From JAHJQQ01 sp963737555 (GTDB lineage Bacteria; Pseudomonadota; Gammaproteobacteria; Thiohalobacterales; Thiohalobacteraceae): a stretch of DNA of 64,000 nucleotides. Positions 36,013 through 47,166 of this stretch are shown here, piece after piece. The stretch covers positions 186,001 through 250,000 of the forward strand of contig CAVTTB010000002.1 of assembly GCA_963737555.1 (NCBI GenBank), read 5' to 3'. How positions within the stretch are numbered: the first letter of the stretch is position 1; every line of letters begins with the position of its first letter. A program made the translations under genes and the position numbers. The notes under the pieces are model-generated. The model did no database searches. It was given only the letters and a program-made list of their open reading frames with translations, and was not told the DNA's origin.

Positions 36013-36080
36013 TGACGAAGCAATCTGTAACTCGCAAGTAACATTGGCATGAGATTGCCTCGCTTCGCTCGCAATGACGG
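36013..36080. repeat. GTGACGAAGCAATC ... GATTGCCTCGCTTCGCTCGCAATGAC palindromic element
   Basis: This is the second copy of the GTCATTGCGAG family (see 23435). Arms flank about 25 bp, adjacent to the secA stop at 36096. A related partial arm (ACATTGCGAGGATGG) is at 35941. Confidence 0.8.
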
Positions 36081-36095
36081 GCTGGGTGAACTTCC

Positions 36096-38811
36096 TCAGC
36101 TCAACTGTCCGTGACACTGCTTGTATTTCTTACCGGAACCGCACGGACAAGGGTCGTTGCGACCGATCTTGCGGCCACGCACCAGTGGAGTCTGGGGCGA
36201 CTGCTTGTCATCCTGCGCCGCCTCATCGCCCGCTTCGCCCATGGCATTGGCCTCGGCATGCTGGAATTGCATCGGCGCGGTGGCCTGCCGACGCTGTTCA
36301 TCGACGGCGGCGACATCGGATTCGGAACGCACCTGCACCTTGCAGACGATGCTGACGACTTCATGCTTGATACGATCGAGCATGGCCGAAAACATCTCAA
36401 AGGCCTCACGCTTGTATTCCTGCTTGGGGTTTTTCTGCGCATAACCGCGCAGATGAATACCCTGGCGCAGATAATCCATCGCGGCGAGATGCTCTTTCCA
36501 GGATTGATCCAGCACCTGCAGCATGATGGACTTCTCGAATTGCCGCAGCACCGCAGCGCCGGCCTGTTCTTCCTTGGCCTTATAGGTGGCCTCGATGGCC
36601 GCGTAGATGCGTTCGCGCAGCGGTTCTTCGTGCAGATCGGGTTCCGCCTCCAGCCACTGTTTGATTTCGAGGCGCTGACCGAATTCCTGTTCGATGGCGG
36701 CCTCCAGCCCGGCCACATCCCACTGCTCTTCCAGACTGTTGAGCGGTATATAGGTGGTGATCACCGCGCTGACCACATCGCGACGGATGCTGTTGATGGT
36801 CTCGGAAATATCATCCGCGGCCATCAACTCGGTGCGCTGGGTATAAACCACTTTGCGCTGATCGTTGGCGACGTCGTCGTATTCCAGCAGTTGTTTGCGG
36901 ATATCGAAGTTGTGCGCCTCGACCTTGCGCTGCGCATTCTCGATGGCCTTGCTCACCCACGGATGCTCGATGGCCTCGCCTTCCTTCATGCCCAGCTTCT
37001 GCATCAACCCGGAGACGCGCTCCGAGGCGAAGATGCGCATGAGGTTGTCTTCCAGCGACAGATAGAACCGCGACGAACCGTTGTCGCCCTGACGACCGGA
37101 ACGGCCGCGCAACTGATTATCGATGCGCCGCGATTCGTGGCGTTCGGTGCCAATGATGTGCAGACCGCCGGCCTCCAGCACTTGGTCATGCGTCTGCTGC
37201 CAGACTGCGCGCACCTTGGCGCGCGCGTCTTCGCTGGCATCCTCGCCCAAGGCGCGCAATTCCGCGTCGAGGCTGCCGCCGAGCATGATGTCGGTACCAC
37301 GACCGGCCATATTGGTGGCGATGGTTACCACGCCCGGGCGACCTGCCTGTTCGACGATATGCGCCTCGCGCTCATGCTGTTTGGCATTCAGCACTTCGTG
37401 CTTGATATTGGCCTTTTGCAGGATGCCCGACAGGATATTCGGAGGTTTCCACCGAGGTCGTACCCACCAGCACCGGCTGGCCGCGCTTCTGGCAATCGCG
37501 AATGTCCTCGATGATGGCGTCGAATTTTTCCTGCTTGGTGAGGAACACCAGATCGCCATAATCCTTGCGCACCATCGGTCGATGCGTGGGGATGACGGTG
37601 ACTTCCAGCCCGTAGATCTGCTGGAATTCGTAGGCCTCGGTGTCTGCCGTGCCGGTCATGCCGGACAATTTGGTGTAGAGACGGAAATAATTCTGGAAGG
37701 TGATCGAGGCGAGCGTCTGATTCTCGTTCTGGATGCGCACACCTTCCTTCGCCTCCACCGCCTGATGCAGACCTTCGGACCAGCGTCGGCCCGGCATGGT
37801 GCGGCCGGTGAACTCGTCGACGATAACGATCTCGCCGTCCTTGACGATGTATTCCACGTCGCGGTGATACAAGGCATTCGCGCGCAGTGCGGCGTTGAGA
37901 TGATGCATCAAGGTCAGGTTGGAGGCGTCGTAGAGGCTCTCGCCTTCGCGCAGCAGTCCGGCGCCGGTCAGCAGTTCTTCGACACGCGCATGGCCATCTT
38001 CGGTGATCTGAACCTGCTTATTTTTTTCGTCGATGAAATAATCGCCGGGACCTTCTTCTTCCGGCTGGCGCGTCAGCTGCGGAATCAGTGTGTTGATTTG
38101 CGTATACAACGCACTGTTGTCGTCGGTGGGGCCAGAGATGATCAACGGCGTGCGCGCCTCGTCGATGAGGATGGAGTCCACCTCGTCGACCACGGCGTAA
38201 TGCAGATCGCGCTGTACGCGGTCTTCCATACGGAAGGCCATATTGTCACGCAGATAATCGAAACCGTATTCGTTGTTGGTGCCGTAGGTGATGTCGCAGG
38301 CGTAGGCCGCGCGCTTCTCCTCCGAGGACATGCCCTGCACGACCACGCCCGTGCTCATACCCAGGAAGGTATACAAACGACCCATCCAGCCGGCATCGCG
38401 GCGCGCCAGATAGTCGTTGACGGTAATCACGTGTACGCCCTTGCCGGGCAGCGCATTGAGATACACGGCGAGCGTCGCTACCAGGGTCTTGCCTTCACCG
38501 GTGCGCATCTCGGCGATGCGTCCCTCGTTCAGCACCATGCCGCCAATCAACTGCACATCGAAGTGGCGCATGTTGAGAACGCGCTTGCCGGCCTCGCGTA
38601 CAACGGCAAAGGCCTCGGGCAACAGATCATCGACTGTGGCACCGTCAGCAAGACGCTGCCGGAACTGGGCCGTGCGACCACAGAGTTCTGCATCGGTGAG
38701 TTTGGCGATGTCGGGTTCGTGCGCGTTGATCTGCGCCACGACCTTGAACATGCGTTTGACTTGGCGGTCGTTACGGCTGCCGAAGACCTTGCGTACCAGA
38801 TTTCCTAACAT
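36096..38811 (-). CDS. secA: SecA preprotein translocase ATPase (one frameshift)
   Basis: Two minus-strand frames join into about 905 residues: N-terminal NBD1 with MRTGEGKTLVATLAVYLNAL and VHVITVNDYLARRDA, preprotein-crosslinking domain, NBD2 (TNMAGRGTDIMLGG), helical scaffold, and the C-terminal Zn finger NDPCPCGSGKKYKQCHG. The break near 37436 is resolved by removing one T (TTSVETSEILSGILQKANIK). It drives secretion through SecYEG. Since secA is essential, the frameshift must be artefactual. The minus-strand neighbours are argJ and the M23 peptidase. Confidence 0.96.
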
Positions 38812-38917
38812 GGATTTACGTCGTTATTAGCTGTGGGGCGTCGCGCGCGAAGGCTGGCATGATACTCCAACTGCCCGCGTAATTAGCAGGCAGGTCTGAG
38901 ACCGGCGGCGAAGAGGA

Positions 38918-39862
38918 TCAGCGGCTAGCGGATAAGTAGTGCAACGGATTAACGGACTGACCGTCGCGCAGCACTTCGAAGTGGACATGCGGGCCGGTCG
39001 AACGGCCGCTGCTGCCCATCCGGGCAATCTGCTGGCCCTTGCGGACCAATTGCCCCACCCGAACCAAATTTTGCTGATTATGGCCGTAGCGGGTGACGAA
39101 ACCGTGGCCGTGATCGATCTCGACCAGATTACCGTAACCGTCGCGCGGCCCCGACCAGACGACCGAGCCCGCCGATACAGCCACCACCGGGGAACCGCGC
39201 TTGCCGGCAAAATCCAGCCCACGGTGCATGGCCGGCCGCCCCGTGAACGGGTCGGTACGGACACCGAAGAACGAGGACAGCCAGCCTTCGGTCACCGGCG
39301 AGCCTGCCGCGCGCCCCAGCAGCGACAGACCTTGCCCCTTAAAAGCATCTTCCAAAACAATAAGCTGACGTTCTCTGTCCTTGATTTTGGCTGATAATTG
39401 TTCGAGTTCCTGCATGAAATCGGTCGGGGCCGTGCTGTTCAGCACCGTCGCATCGACCGGACCGCCTTGGGCCGGCGGCTCGTCGAAATTGAACTCCTCA
39501 CGGTCCAGATTGGCCAGATCGACCAGCCGCTGGCCCAAGCCCTCGATACGCATCACCTGAGCCTGGATCTGGCCCATCCGCAGCGCCAAAGCATCCAACT
39601 CGGCCTGGCTGCGCCGGCGCACTTGATCGATAAGGCGCAGTTGCTGGGTCGCATCGGCCTGTAACGCCGGGGTTTCCGTTACCGGCGGTGCCGCCGCGAC
39701 GCTGGGCGCCGCACCGCCCAACCGATACCCGGTGTAGACGAGCAGCGAACAAACCAACGCCACCAAGCCCAGCAGGGGTAGAAAAATCCGCGGCCGGCTC
39801 AGATTGAGGCTGCCCGGCACGCCACGCGATGTGGTAAACAGGATAATATTCATAATGACCAT
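38918..39862 (-). CDS. M23-family peptidase with membrane anchor, upstream of secA
   Basis: The protein has an N-terminal membrane helix (IFLPLLGLVALVCSLLVYTGY), a predicted coiled coil (DQVRRRSQAELDALALRMGQ and the MQELEQLSAKIKDRERQLIV-like segment), and a C-terminal LytM/M23 domain with the metal motifs HRGLDFAGKRGSP and GPHVHFEV (H-x-H). It should cleave peptidoglycan crosslinks or regulate amidases in the periplasm. The start is 39862 or 39853; upstream residues are not conserved. It lies between lpxC/DUF721 and secA, where many gammaproteobacteria encode such a peptidase, and it is divergent from DUF721. Confidence 0.88.
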   Translation of the reverse strand: MVIMNIILFTTSRGVPGSLNLSRPRIFLPLLGLVALVCSLLVYTGYRLGGAAPSVAAAPPVTETPALQADATQQLRLIDQVRRRSQAELDALALRMGQIQAQVMRIEGLGQRLVDLANLDREEFNFDEPPAQGGPVDATVLNSTAPTDFMQELEQLSAKIKDRERQLIVLEDAFKGQGLSLLGRAAGSPVTEGWLSSFFGVRTDPFTGRPAMHRGLDFAGKRGSPVVAVSAGSVVWSGPRDGYGNLVEIDHGHGFVTRYGHNQQNLVRVGQLVRKGQQIARMGSSGRSTGPHVHFEVLRDGQSVNPLHYLSASR

Positions 39863-39929
39863 TGGCCGTTGTCGATTGCCTCTCGCAGAATGCAAGAGCC
39901 AGGCCCATCTACTGAGTAACACTTAAATC

Positions 39930-40385
39930 ATGTCGGCTCGAACGTCTCGATCTATAGCCAAAATTCTTGATCAGGTTGGCATTTCTGACCCGACAGCCCT
40001 GACGGTGCGAGCCCGTGCGCTGGTGGCCTTTGAGCGTCAGGTCCTGGCCTGCCTGCCCCAGGATCTGGCAGCGAATTGCCATGTTGCCGGCGTCCGCGAC
40101 GGTTGTCTACGGCTGGTCGCCGACTCGGCCGCCTGGGCCGCCCGCCTACGCTTCCAAGAACCCTTGCTGCTGAAGGCCTTAACTCGACGCGGCGACCATG
40201 AGGTGCGCAGGATACAAGTCCGGGTCTCGCCAAGGGAACAAACCCGCACGCTGCCGAAACGCAATCTCAAATTAAGCGCAGAGAATGCCCAACTGTTAGA
40301 ACAAACGGCTCGCGCCTTGGAGGATCCGCGCTTGGCTCAGGCATTATTAAGGTTGGCACGACGCGGGGCGGGCCCGCACGATTAG
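39930..40385 (+). CDS. DUF721 (DciA-like) protein
   Basis: The 151-residue protein has a KH-like DUF721 domain (LVAFERQVLACLPQDLAANC, GCLRLVADSAAWAARLRFQE), followed by a charged tail with an LSAENAQLLEQTARAL helix. The DUF721 family includes DciA, which loads the replicative helicase DnaB in bacteria lacking DnaC, and a secA/lpxC-adjacent copy is typical. The replicative role here is an inference from family membership. It is convergent with lpxC, 10 bp apart. Confidence 0.8.
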   Translation: MSARTSRSIAKILDQVGISDPTALTVRARALVAFERQVLACLPQDLAANCHVAGVRDGCLRLVADSAAWAARLRFQEPLLLKALTRRGDHEVRRIQVRVSPREQTRTLPKRNLKLSAENAQLLEQTARALEDPRLAQALLRLARRGAGPHD

Positions 40386-40395
40386 ACCACGACGA

Positions 40396-41307
40396 TCAGG
40401 CGACAGGCACCGGTTGCAGAAACGAAATCGGCGCCGTGGCCGCGTCTTCAAAGGTCACTTCTTCCCACGCCGACTCATCCGCCAGCAAGGCGCGTAGCAA
40501 TTGATTGTTGATGGCGTGACCGGATTTGTGGCCATGGAAAGCACCGATCAAACTGTGTCCCAGCAGATACAGATCGCCGATGGCGTCGAGCATCTTATGT
40601 TTGACGAACTCGTCTTCGTAGCGCAGGCCGTCTTCATTCAACACGCGGTAGTCATCGACCACCACCGCATTATCCAAGCTACCGCCCAGCGCCAGCTTCA
40701 TTTCACGCAAACGCTCGATGTCGCGCATAAAACCGAAGGTGCGCGCACGACTGACTTCACGTACAAACGACGTGGTGGAGAAATCGACCTCGGAACACTT
40801 AGCGTCATCGCGGAAAGCCGGATGATCGAACTCGATCGTGAAGCCCACTTTGAAACCTTCAAACGGTTCGAAGCTCGCCCATTTATCACCATCCTCAACA
40901 CGAATGGGACGCTTGATGCGAATGAACCGCTTCGGCGCATTCTGCTCATCGATACCCGCAGACTGCACCAAAAACACAAACGGACCCGCGCTGCCGTCCA
41001 TGATCGGAACTTCCGGCGCGCTAAGATCGACATAGGCATTGTCGATACCCAAGCCGGCCAGCGCCGACAAGAGATGTTCGACCGTCGAGATACGCACATC
41101 GCCTTTGATCAAGGTAGTGGAAAGCTGGGTATCGCCAACGTTATCCGGCGTGGCTTTGATCTCGACCGGTTCGGGCAGATCGACGCGCCGGAATACGATC
41201 CCGGTATCGACTGCGGCGGGACGTAGCGTGAGATAAACCTTCTCACCTGTATGCAAGCCGACTCCGGTGGCCCGGATGACGTTCTTGAGCGTGCGCTGAC
41301 GGATCAT
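40396..41307 (-). CDS. lpxC: UDP-3-O-acyl-N-acetylglucosamine deacetylase
   Basis: The 303-residue enzyme starts MIRQRTLKNVIRATGVGLHTG. Zinc ligands are in STVEHLLSALAGLG (His) and FVKHKMLDAIGDLYLLG (His and Asp), with the catalytic base region IMDGSAGPFVFL. It performs the first committed step of lipid A synthesis. The frame is intact. It follows ftsZ on the same strand across a 254-bp gap (41308-41561) in which I found no gene and no convincing promoter or terminator. Confidence 0.97.
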   Translation of the reverse strand: MIRQRTLKNVIRATGVGLHTGEKVYLTLRPAAVDTGIVFRRVDLPEPVEIKATPDNVGDTQLSTTLIKGDVRISTVEHLLSALAGLGIDNAYVDLSAPEVPIMDGSAGPFVFLVQSAGIDEQNAPKRFIRIKRPIRVEDGDKWASFEPFEGFKVGFTIEFDHPAFRDDAKCSEVDFSTTSFVREVSRARTFGFMRDIERLREMKLALGGSLDNAVVVDDYRVLNEDGLRYEDEFVKHKMLDAIGDLYLLGHSLIGAFHGHKSGHAINNQLLRALLADESAWEEVTFEDAATAPISFLQPVPVA

Positions 41308-41561
41308 GTGACTCTTGATTCCTTGAAAATCTGGAACGCCCGATGGGCGGTAGGACGTGGGACAGGCGCGATGTTACCACACCACCCCTGGAGCAGGAAG
41401 CGAAAACGATACCTATTCATGGGGTAACCCGCTGAACCGGCAGCGCAAAAAATGGCGCTCACCCATCTTTGGCGAGAACAGAAAAGACCGCACCCGGCCG
41501 CCCCGCCCGAGGAGACGAGGAGACCGGACGACCGGCTGCGGCGACAACGCGTTAACGAATC

Positions 41562-42741
<1,180 letters not shown>

Positions 42742-42883
42742 CGTCTCGTCTCCTCTTAGTGCAACAGGGTTACATCACTTTGTGGTTCGCGCATAACTTC
42801 AGTTGTGTGCCATCGAGCTTTGGAGCCGAGGGTTGGACTCCAATCGTTGTCCCCGAAACACACCACCCGTACTTTTCCCCTCG

Positions 42884-44119
42884 TTAAAAATTGCCCTGAA
42901 ACCAGCTCTTCATCCGCCCCAGCACACCGCGCATACCGCGCCCGTACTGGGCCTCCAGGCTGCGCTGCGCGCGGTTCTGATTGCCGAACAGCAGCAAGCC
43001 GACACCGGTGGCGTAAATCGGATTGCGCACCACGTCGACCAGACCGCCCACATACTGCGGCGTACCCAGACGCACCGGCATGTGGAACACCTCTTCGGCG
43101 AGATCCACCAGACCTTCCATCTTCGAACTGCCACCGGTCATGACAATGCCCGCGGCGACCAGATCCTCGAAACCGCTGCGTCGCAATTCGGCCTGCACCA
43201 GCGCCAGCAATTCCTCATAACGCGGCTCGACCACTTCGGCCAGGGTATGCCGCGCCAGTCGCCGCGACGTACGATCGCCCACGCCCGGAACCTCGATGGT
43301 CTCGTCGGTACTGGCGAGCTGCGCCAGCGCACAGGCGTATTTGATCTTGATCTCTTCGGCGTACTGCGTCGGTGTACGCAAGGCGACGGCGATGTCGTTG
43401 GTCACTTGATCGCCGGCGATAGGGATGACCGCGGTGTGACGAATCGAGCCTTCGGTGAACACGGCGATATCGGTGGTGCCGCCGCCGATGTCGACCAGAC
43501 ACACGCCCAGCTCTTTCTCATCTTCGGTCAATACCGAAAAACTGGAGGCGAGCTGCTCGAGGATGATGTCGTCGACTTCCAGACCGCAGCGGCGCACGCA
43601 TTTGATGATGTTCTGTGCCGCACTCACCGCGCCGGTCACCAGATGCACCTTGGCCTCCAGGCGCACACCGGACATGCCCACCGGCTCGCGGATGCCTTCC
43701 TGGTTATCGATGATGAATTCCTGCGGCAGGATATGCAGGATCTTCTGGTCGGCCGGGATCGCCACGGCGCGCGCCGCGTCGATGACGCGCTCGACGTCGC
43801 CTTGGGTGACCTCTTTATCGCGGATGGCGACGATGCCGTGGGAATTCAGACTGCGGATATGGCTGCCCGCGATGCCGGCGTAGACCGAATGGATCTGACA
43901 ACCGGCCATCAGCTCCGCCTCTTCGATGGCGCGCTGAATGGAATGAACCGTGGACTCGATGTTCACCACCACGCCTTTTTTCATACCGCGCGAGGGATGG
44001 GAACCGATGCCGATGATCTCGATAGCCCCCTCAGGGGCGATTTCTCCGACGATGGCGACGACCTTGGATGTACCGATATCCAGGCCGACGATCATATTTT
44101 TTTCAGACTTCTTGGACAT
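42884..44119 (-). CDS. ftsA: Cell division protein FtsA
   Basis: The 411-residue actin-like ATPase has phosphate-1 motif IVGLDIGTSKVVAIVGEI, the 1C subdomain after about residue 85, phosphate-2 VCLVDIGGGTTDIAVF, and adenosine motif AAGIVMTGGSSKMEGL. It ends with the amphipathic membrane-targeting helix GRMKSWFQGNF. It tethers FtsZ to the membrane. It is intact, and starts 8 nt after the ftsQ stop. Confidence 0.98.
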   Translation of the reverse strand: MSKKSEKNMIVGLDIGTSKVVAIVGEIAPEGAIEIIGIGSHPSRGMKKGVVVNIESTVHSIQRAIEEAELMAGCQIHSVYAGIAGSHIRSLNSHGIVAIRDKEVTQGDVERVIDAARAVAIPADQKILHILPQEFIIDNQEGIREPVGMSGVRLEAKVHLVTGAVSAAQNIIKCVRRCGLEVDDIILEQLASSFSVLTEDEKELGVCLVDIGGGTTDIAVFTEGSIRHTAVIPIAGDQVTNDIAVALRTPTQYAEEIKIKYACALAQLASTDETIEVPGVGDRTSRRLARHTLAEVVEPRYEELLALVQAELRRSGFEDLVAAGIVMTGGSSKMEGLVDLAEEVFHMPVRLGTPQYVGGLVDVVRNPIYATGVGLLLFGNQNRAQRSLEAQYGRGMRGVLGRMKSWFQGNF

Positions 44120-44127
44120 TATGCTTG

Positions 44128-44916
44128 TCAGCCCTCTTGCTTCTGGCCGGCCGTCTTCGGCGTCCGGTCCCAGCGCACCGCGAATCCGTTGCTGTAGCGC
44201 AAATCCACGGCATTCAATTCTTCCTCCCGCTCCGCAAACACCGTCGGGTAGACCCGCACGAAACGTTGCAGCCGCTCGATCGCCTCATCCCGACCCAGCT
44301 TCAACTCCACCCCGCTGTCCAGCTTAAGCAGCCAGGCACGGCGGTTATCGAGCTGCAGTTGTTCGACACGGCGGCCAATCGGTGCCAGCGTGCCGGTCAT
44401 CGCGATATACATCTCCAGCACGCGCCGCCGCAGCTCTTCCGGTCCACTCAACTGCGGCAAGCGCTTCGGGATGCTGGCGGCATCCGGCGTAAACACCTGC
44501 CCCTGCCGATTCAACACCGCCTGTTCACCCCAGCGCGCCGCGGCGCGTTGCTCTACCACACGCAGCTTCAAGGTGTCCGGCCACACGCGCCGTACCGTTA
44601 CCATCTCGACCCAAGGCAGCGATTCGGCCGATCGACGCACCGCATCCGCATCAACTGTGAAGAATCCGCCGCGCGCTGTTTTCGCTATCGCCGCCTGCAA
44701 TTGCGCGATCGTCAACTTGCGCAATTCACCTTCGATGCGCACCGTGCGCAGCGGCATATTAGTCGGGTTCTGCAGCCACGTCACGCACCAAATTGAAGTT
44801 ACGATCAACACCATCAACAACAGCATCTGCGCAGCACGTCGCAACCATGGACGCAAGCGTTCGCGCAAGCTAATTACCGGTTGTCTCGAACGTGCTTGAC
44901 CGGCTGTTTTACGCAT
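44128..44916 (-). CDS. ftsQ: Divisome protein FtsQ
   Basis: The bitopic protein has a basic cytoplasmic N-terminus, a single membrane helix (AAQMLLLMVLIVTSIWCVTW), a POTRA domain (MPLRTVRIEGELRKLTIAQL), and the FtsQ beta domain (VRRVWPDTLKLRVVEQRAAA). It binds FtsB/FtsL and is part of divisome activation. The start at 44916 overlaps the ddlB stop by 8 bp; an upstream in-frame ATG at 44943 would overlap 35 bp. The frame is intact. Confidence 0.94.
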   Translation of the reverse strand: MRKTAGQARSRQPVISLRERLRPWLRRAAQMLLLMVLIVTSIWCVTWLQNPTNMPLRTVRIEGELRKLTIAQLQAAIAKTARGGFFTVDADAVRRSAESLPWVEMVTVRRVWPDTLKLRVVEQRAAARWGEQAVLNRQGQVFTPDAASIPKRLPQLSGPEELRRRVLEMYIAMTGTLAPIGRRVEQLQLDNRRAWLLKLDSGVELKLGRDEAIERLQRFVRVYPTVFAEREEELNAVDLRYSNGFAVRWDRTPKTAGQKQEG

Positions 44917-45866
44917 CGCGTTGCACCGATTCTGTTTGCGCATCGCGCGTCAGACTGTCTTCGAGAATGCGCAACACCAACGCTTCGAAGTCGATGCCGG
45001 CCGCGCGCGCCGCCATCGGCACCAAGCTGTGATCGGTCATACCCGGCACTGTGTTTACTTCAATCAGATAGGGCTGACCGTTGTGATCACACATGAAGTC
45101 CACGCGCCCCCAACCACGCGCCGCGACGGCGCGAAAAGCGCGTTGCGCGAGCGCGCGCAGCTGCAATTCTTCGGCCTCGGGCAGACCGCATGGGCAGTGA
45201 TAACGCGTGTCGTCGGCGAAATATTTGGCCTGGTAATCGTAAAAGGCATGCGTGGTTTCGAGACGGATCAGCGGCAGCGCCTGCTCGCCCAGCATCGAGG
45301 CGGTGTATTCGCGACCGGTGATCCATTTCTCGGCAAGCACTGCGCGTGTCATACTGCATTGCCGACTGCCAAGCGGCGGGTAAATCCGCCGCACGCTCCA
45401 CCTTACTCATGCCGATGCTCGAACCTTCATGCGCCGGCTTGATCATCACCGGAAAACCGAGCTCAGCCTCAACGCGACCAAGATCGCTCGCGGATTCCAG
45501 CAGCAGAAACTTCGGCGTCGGCAGCCCGGCCGCCTGCCAGATCTGTTTGGTGCGCACCTTATCCATGCCCAGCGCCGAGCCGAGCACGCCGCTGCCGGTA
45601 TACGGCAGACCGAGGGTTTCGAGCGCACCCTGAATCACGCCATCCTCACCGCCGCGGCCGTGCAGCACGATGAACACGCGCGCGAAGCCGCCGCTGCGCA
45701 GCGTTTCCAGAATCGTGTTGTCCACCACATCGACGCCATGCGCATCCACGCCCTGACGCTGCAAAGCCTCCAGCACGGCCCGCCCGGACTTCAGCGACAC
45801 CTCGCGCTCGGCCGAGGTACCGCCGAACAGCACCGCCACTTTGCCGAAGCGCGTCATATCGCTCAT
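44909..45866 (-). CDS. ddlB: D-alanine-D-alanine ligase (one frameshift)
   Basis: Two frames join near 45360 to give about 319 residues: FGKVAVLFGGTSAEREVSLK, the VIKPAHEGSSIGMSK-type ATP-grasp loop (FPVMIKPAHEGSSIGMSKVE), then VLAEKWITGREYTASMLGEQ, GRVDFMCDHNGQPYLIEVNT and the ligase end. It makes the D-Ala-D-Ala dipeptide for MurF. It starts at ATG 45866 (MSDMTRFGK). In front lies a palindromic repeat that separates it from murB, although murB and ddlB normally abut. Confidence 0.94.
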
Positions 45867-45903
45867 GGCGCCGACTCCTGTTGTGCTGCCAGCCAACAGT
45901 TCT

Positions 45904-46067
45904 TGAACCGCCAAGACGCCAAGGACGCCAAGATATGCGAACCGCCAAGACGCCAAGACGCCAAGAAGACGAATGAAAAGCCAATTGGCCTTTTCAATAA
46001 TTTTCCTTGGCGTCTTGGCGCCTTGGCGGTTCCAAAAACCTTGGCGTCTTGGCGCCTTGGCGGTTCC
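45904..46067. repeat. GAACCGCCAAGACGCCAAGG palindromic element between murB and ddlB
   Basis: It shows the same arrangement as 20042-20217: doubled left arms of GAACCGCCAAGACGCCAAG, core AATGAAAAGCC...CCTTTTCAATAATT, and doubled right arms ending CTTGGCGGTTCC. It lies inside the dcw operon. It is open in one minus-strand frame, so it could be translated by read-through, but I see no evidence that it is. Confidence 0.9.
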
Positions 46068-46099
46068 GAAGTTCATTGCGTCTTGACGGATCGCATGCA

Positions 46100-47000
46100 T
46101 CATGAGGCCACCCCCACGATGCGCACTTCGGTTTCCAGGCGCACGCCCTGTTCGCGTTCGACGGTCTCGCGTACCTGCGCGATCAGCGCCTCGATATCCG
46201 CGGCACGCGCGGCGCCGGTGTTGATAATGAAATTGGCGTGCTTTTCCGACACGCAGGCCTTGCCGATGCAGGCGCCCTTGAGTCCGCAGGCCTCGATCAA
46301 ACGCGCCGCGTGATCGCCGGGCGGATTGCGGAACACCGAACCGCAGTTCGGCTGATTGGTTGGCTGGGTCGCGGCGCGGCGTTCCAGCAGCGCCTTGATG
46401 CGTGCCTGTGCGGCCGCGGTATCGCCCGGCTGCAAAGCGCAGCTGCGCCGCGATGAACCATTCATCCACCGGGCCGCGCACATGCCGATAACCAATCTCA
46501 TACTCACTCGGCTGACGCAGCCGCCGTTCGCCGTGACGATCAACCGTCTCGACCGCGACCACGAACTGCCAGGTCTCGCCGCCCCAGGCGCCGGCATTCA
46601 TCGCCAGCGCGCCACCCATGCTGCCGGGAATACCGGCCAGAAACTCACCGCCGATCAAACCGTGCTTGGTCATATAACGCGCAAGCTTGGCGCAGGTCAC
46701 ACCGGCCTCGGCGCGCAACGTCTGCGCATCGAGCATGCTCAATGCATTCATACCGCCGAAGGTCGCGATGACCGTACCCGGGAAACCGCCGTCGCGCACC
46801 AACAGGTTGCTGCCCAACCCGAGCCACAGCAGCGCTTCATCGCCCGGCAGCGTGGCGAGAAAATTCGCCAGATCGTCGAGATCGGCCGGCGTATAGAACT
46901 GCCGCGCCGGACCGCCCACGCGCCAGCTGGTATGCCGCGCCAGCGGTTCGTTATGCAGCAGAGCGCCACGCAGGCTGGGTAATTTCATCGCCGCCATCAT
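46100..47000 (-). CDS. murB: UDP-N-acetylenolpyruvoylglucosamine reductase (one frameshift)
   Basis: The FAD-binding half (NEPLARHTSWRVGGPARQFY, LGLGSNLLVRDGGF, AGIPGSMGGALAMNAGAWG) joins, after removing one T near 46435, to QPGDTAAAQARIKALLERR and CGSVFRNPPGDHAARLIEAC, then NFIINTGAARAADIEALIAQ. It reduces the enolpyruvyl group to give UDP-MurNAc. The start at 47000 (MMAAMKLPSLRGALL) overlaps the stop of the small ORF at 46997-47164 by 4 bp (ATGA). The conserved part begins with MKLPS. Confidence 0.95.
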
Positions 47001-47164
47001 CCGCGCGCCGGCTCCCGCTTGCGTTTGCGCTTGGTTTGGCCCGACGTGCACACCAAGCTCGACGGCGCTTTGTGTTCCGGGCGCACCAGACACGGCAACC
47101 ATTGGCTGTGCAAGGCTTCACCGCAACCCATGTGCAGACGCGGCTGTGAATTCTGCTGTGTCAT
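46997..47164 (-). CDS. Unannotated 55-aa small protein between murC and murB
   Basis: The ORF begins ATG at 47164, 2 nt after the murC stop, with a strong Shine-Dalgarno (GAGGAGG) formed by the last murC codons. Its TGA (46997-46999) overlaps the murB ATG, so it would be translationally coupled on both sides. The product starts MTQQNSQPRLHMGCGEALHS, contains three Cys (GCGEAL, LPCLV, VCTSG), and ends in a strongly basic stretch KRKRKREPARG. There is no membrane segment or signal peptide. I do not recognise a family. Its placement and coupling argue that it is a real gene; conservation cannot be tested here. Confidence 0.6.
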   Translation of the reverse strand: MTQQNSQPRLHMGCGEALHSQWLPCLVRPEHKAPSSLVCTSGQTKRKRKREPARG

Positions 47165-47166
47165 CG

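Noticed and set aside
36111..38808. Long plus-strand ORFs opposite secA
   Set aside because: Antisense shadows of secA with His/Asp-rich composition typical of reverse-strand reading; no domain match.
42742..42883. Possible promoter or small ORF between ftsA and ftsZ
   Set aside because: No paired -35/-10 boxes and no ORF with an RBS that I could support; only the ftsZ SD is clear.
45087..47102. A single 671-codon minus-strand ORF spanning murB and ddlB
   Set aside because: It is murB N-terminus, then out-of-frame murB and translated repeat, then ddlB N-terminus; the true C-termini lie in other frames. It arises from indels, not a fusion protein.
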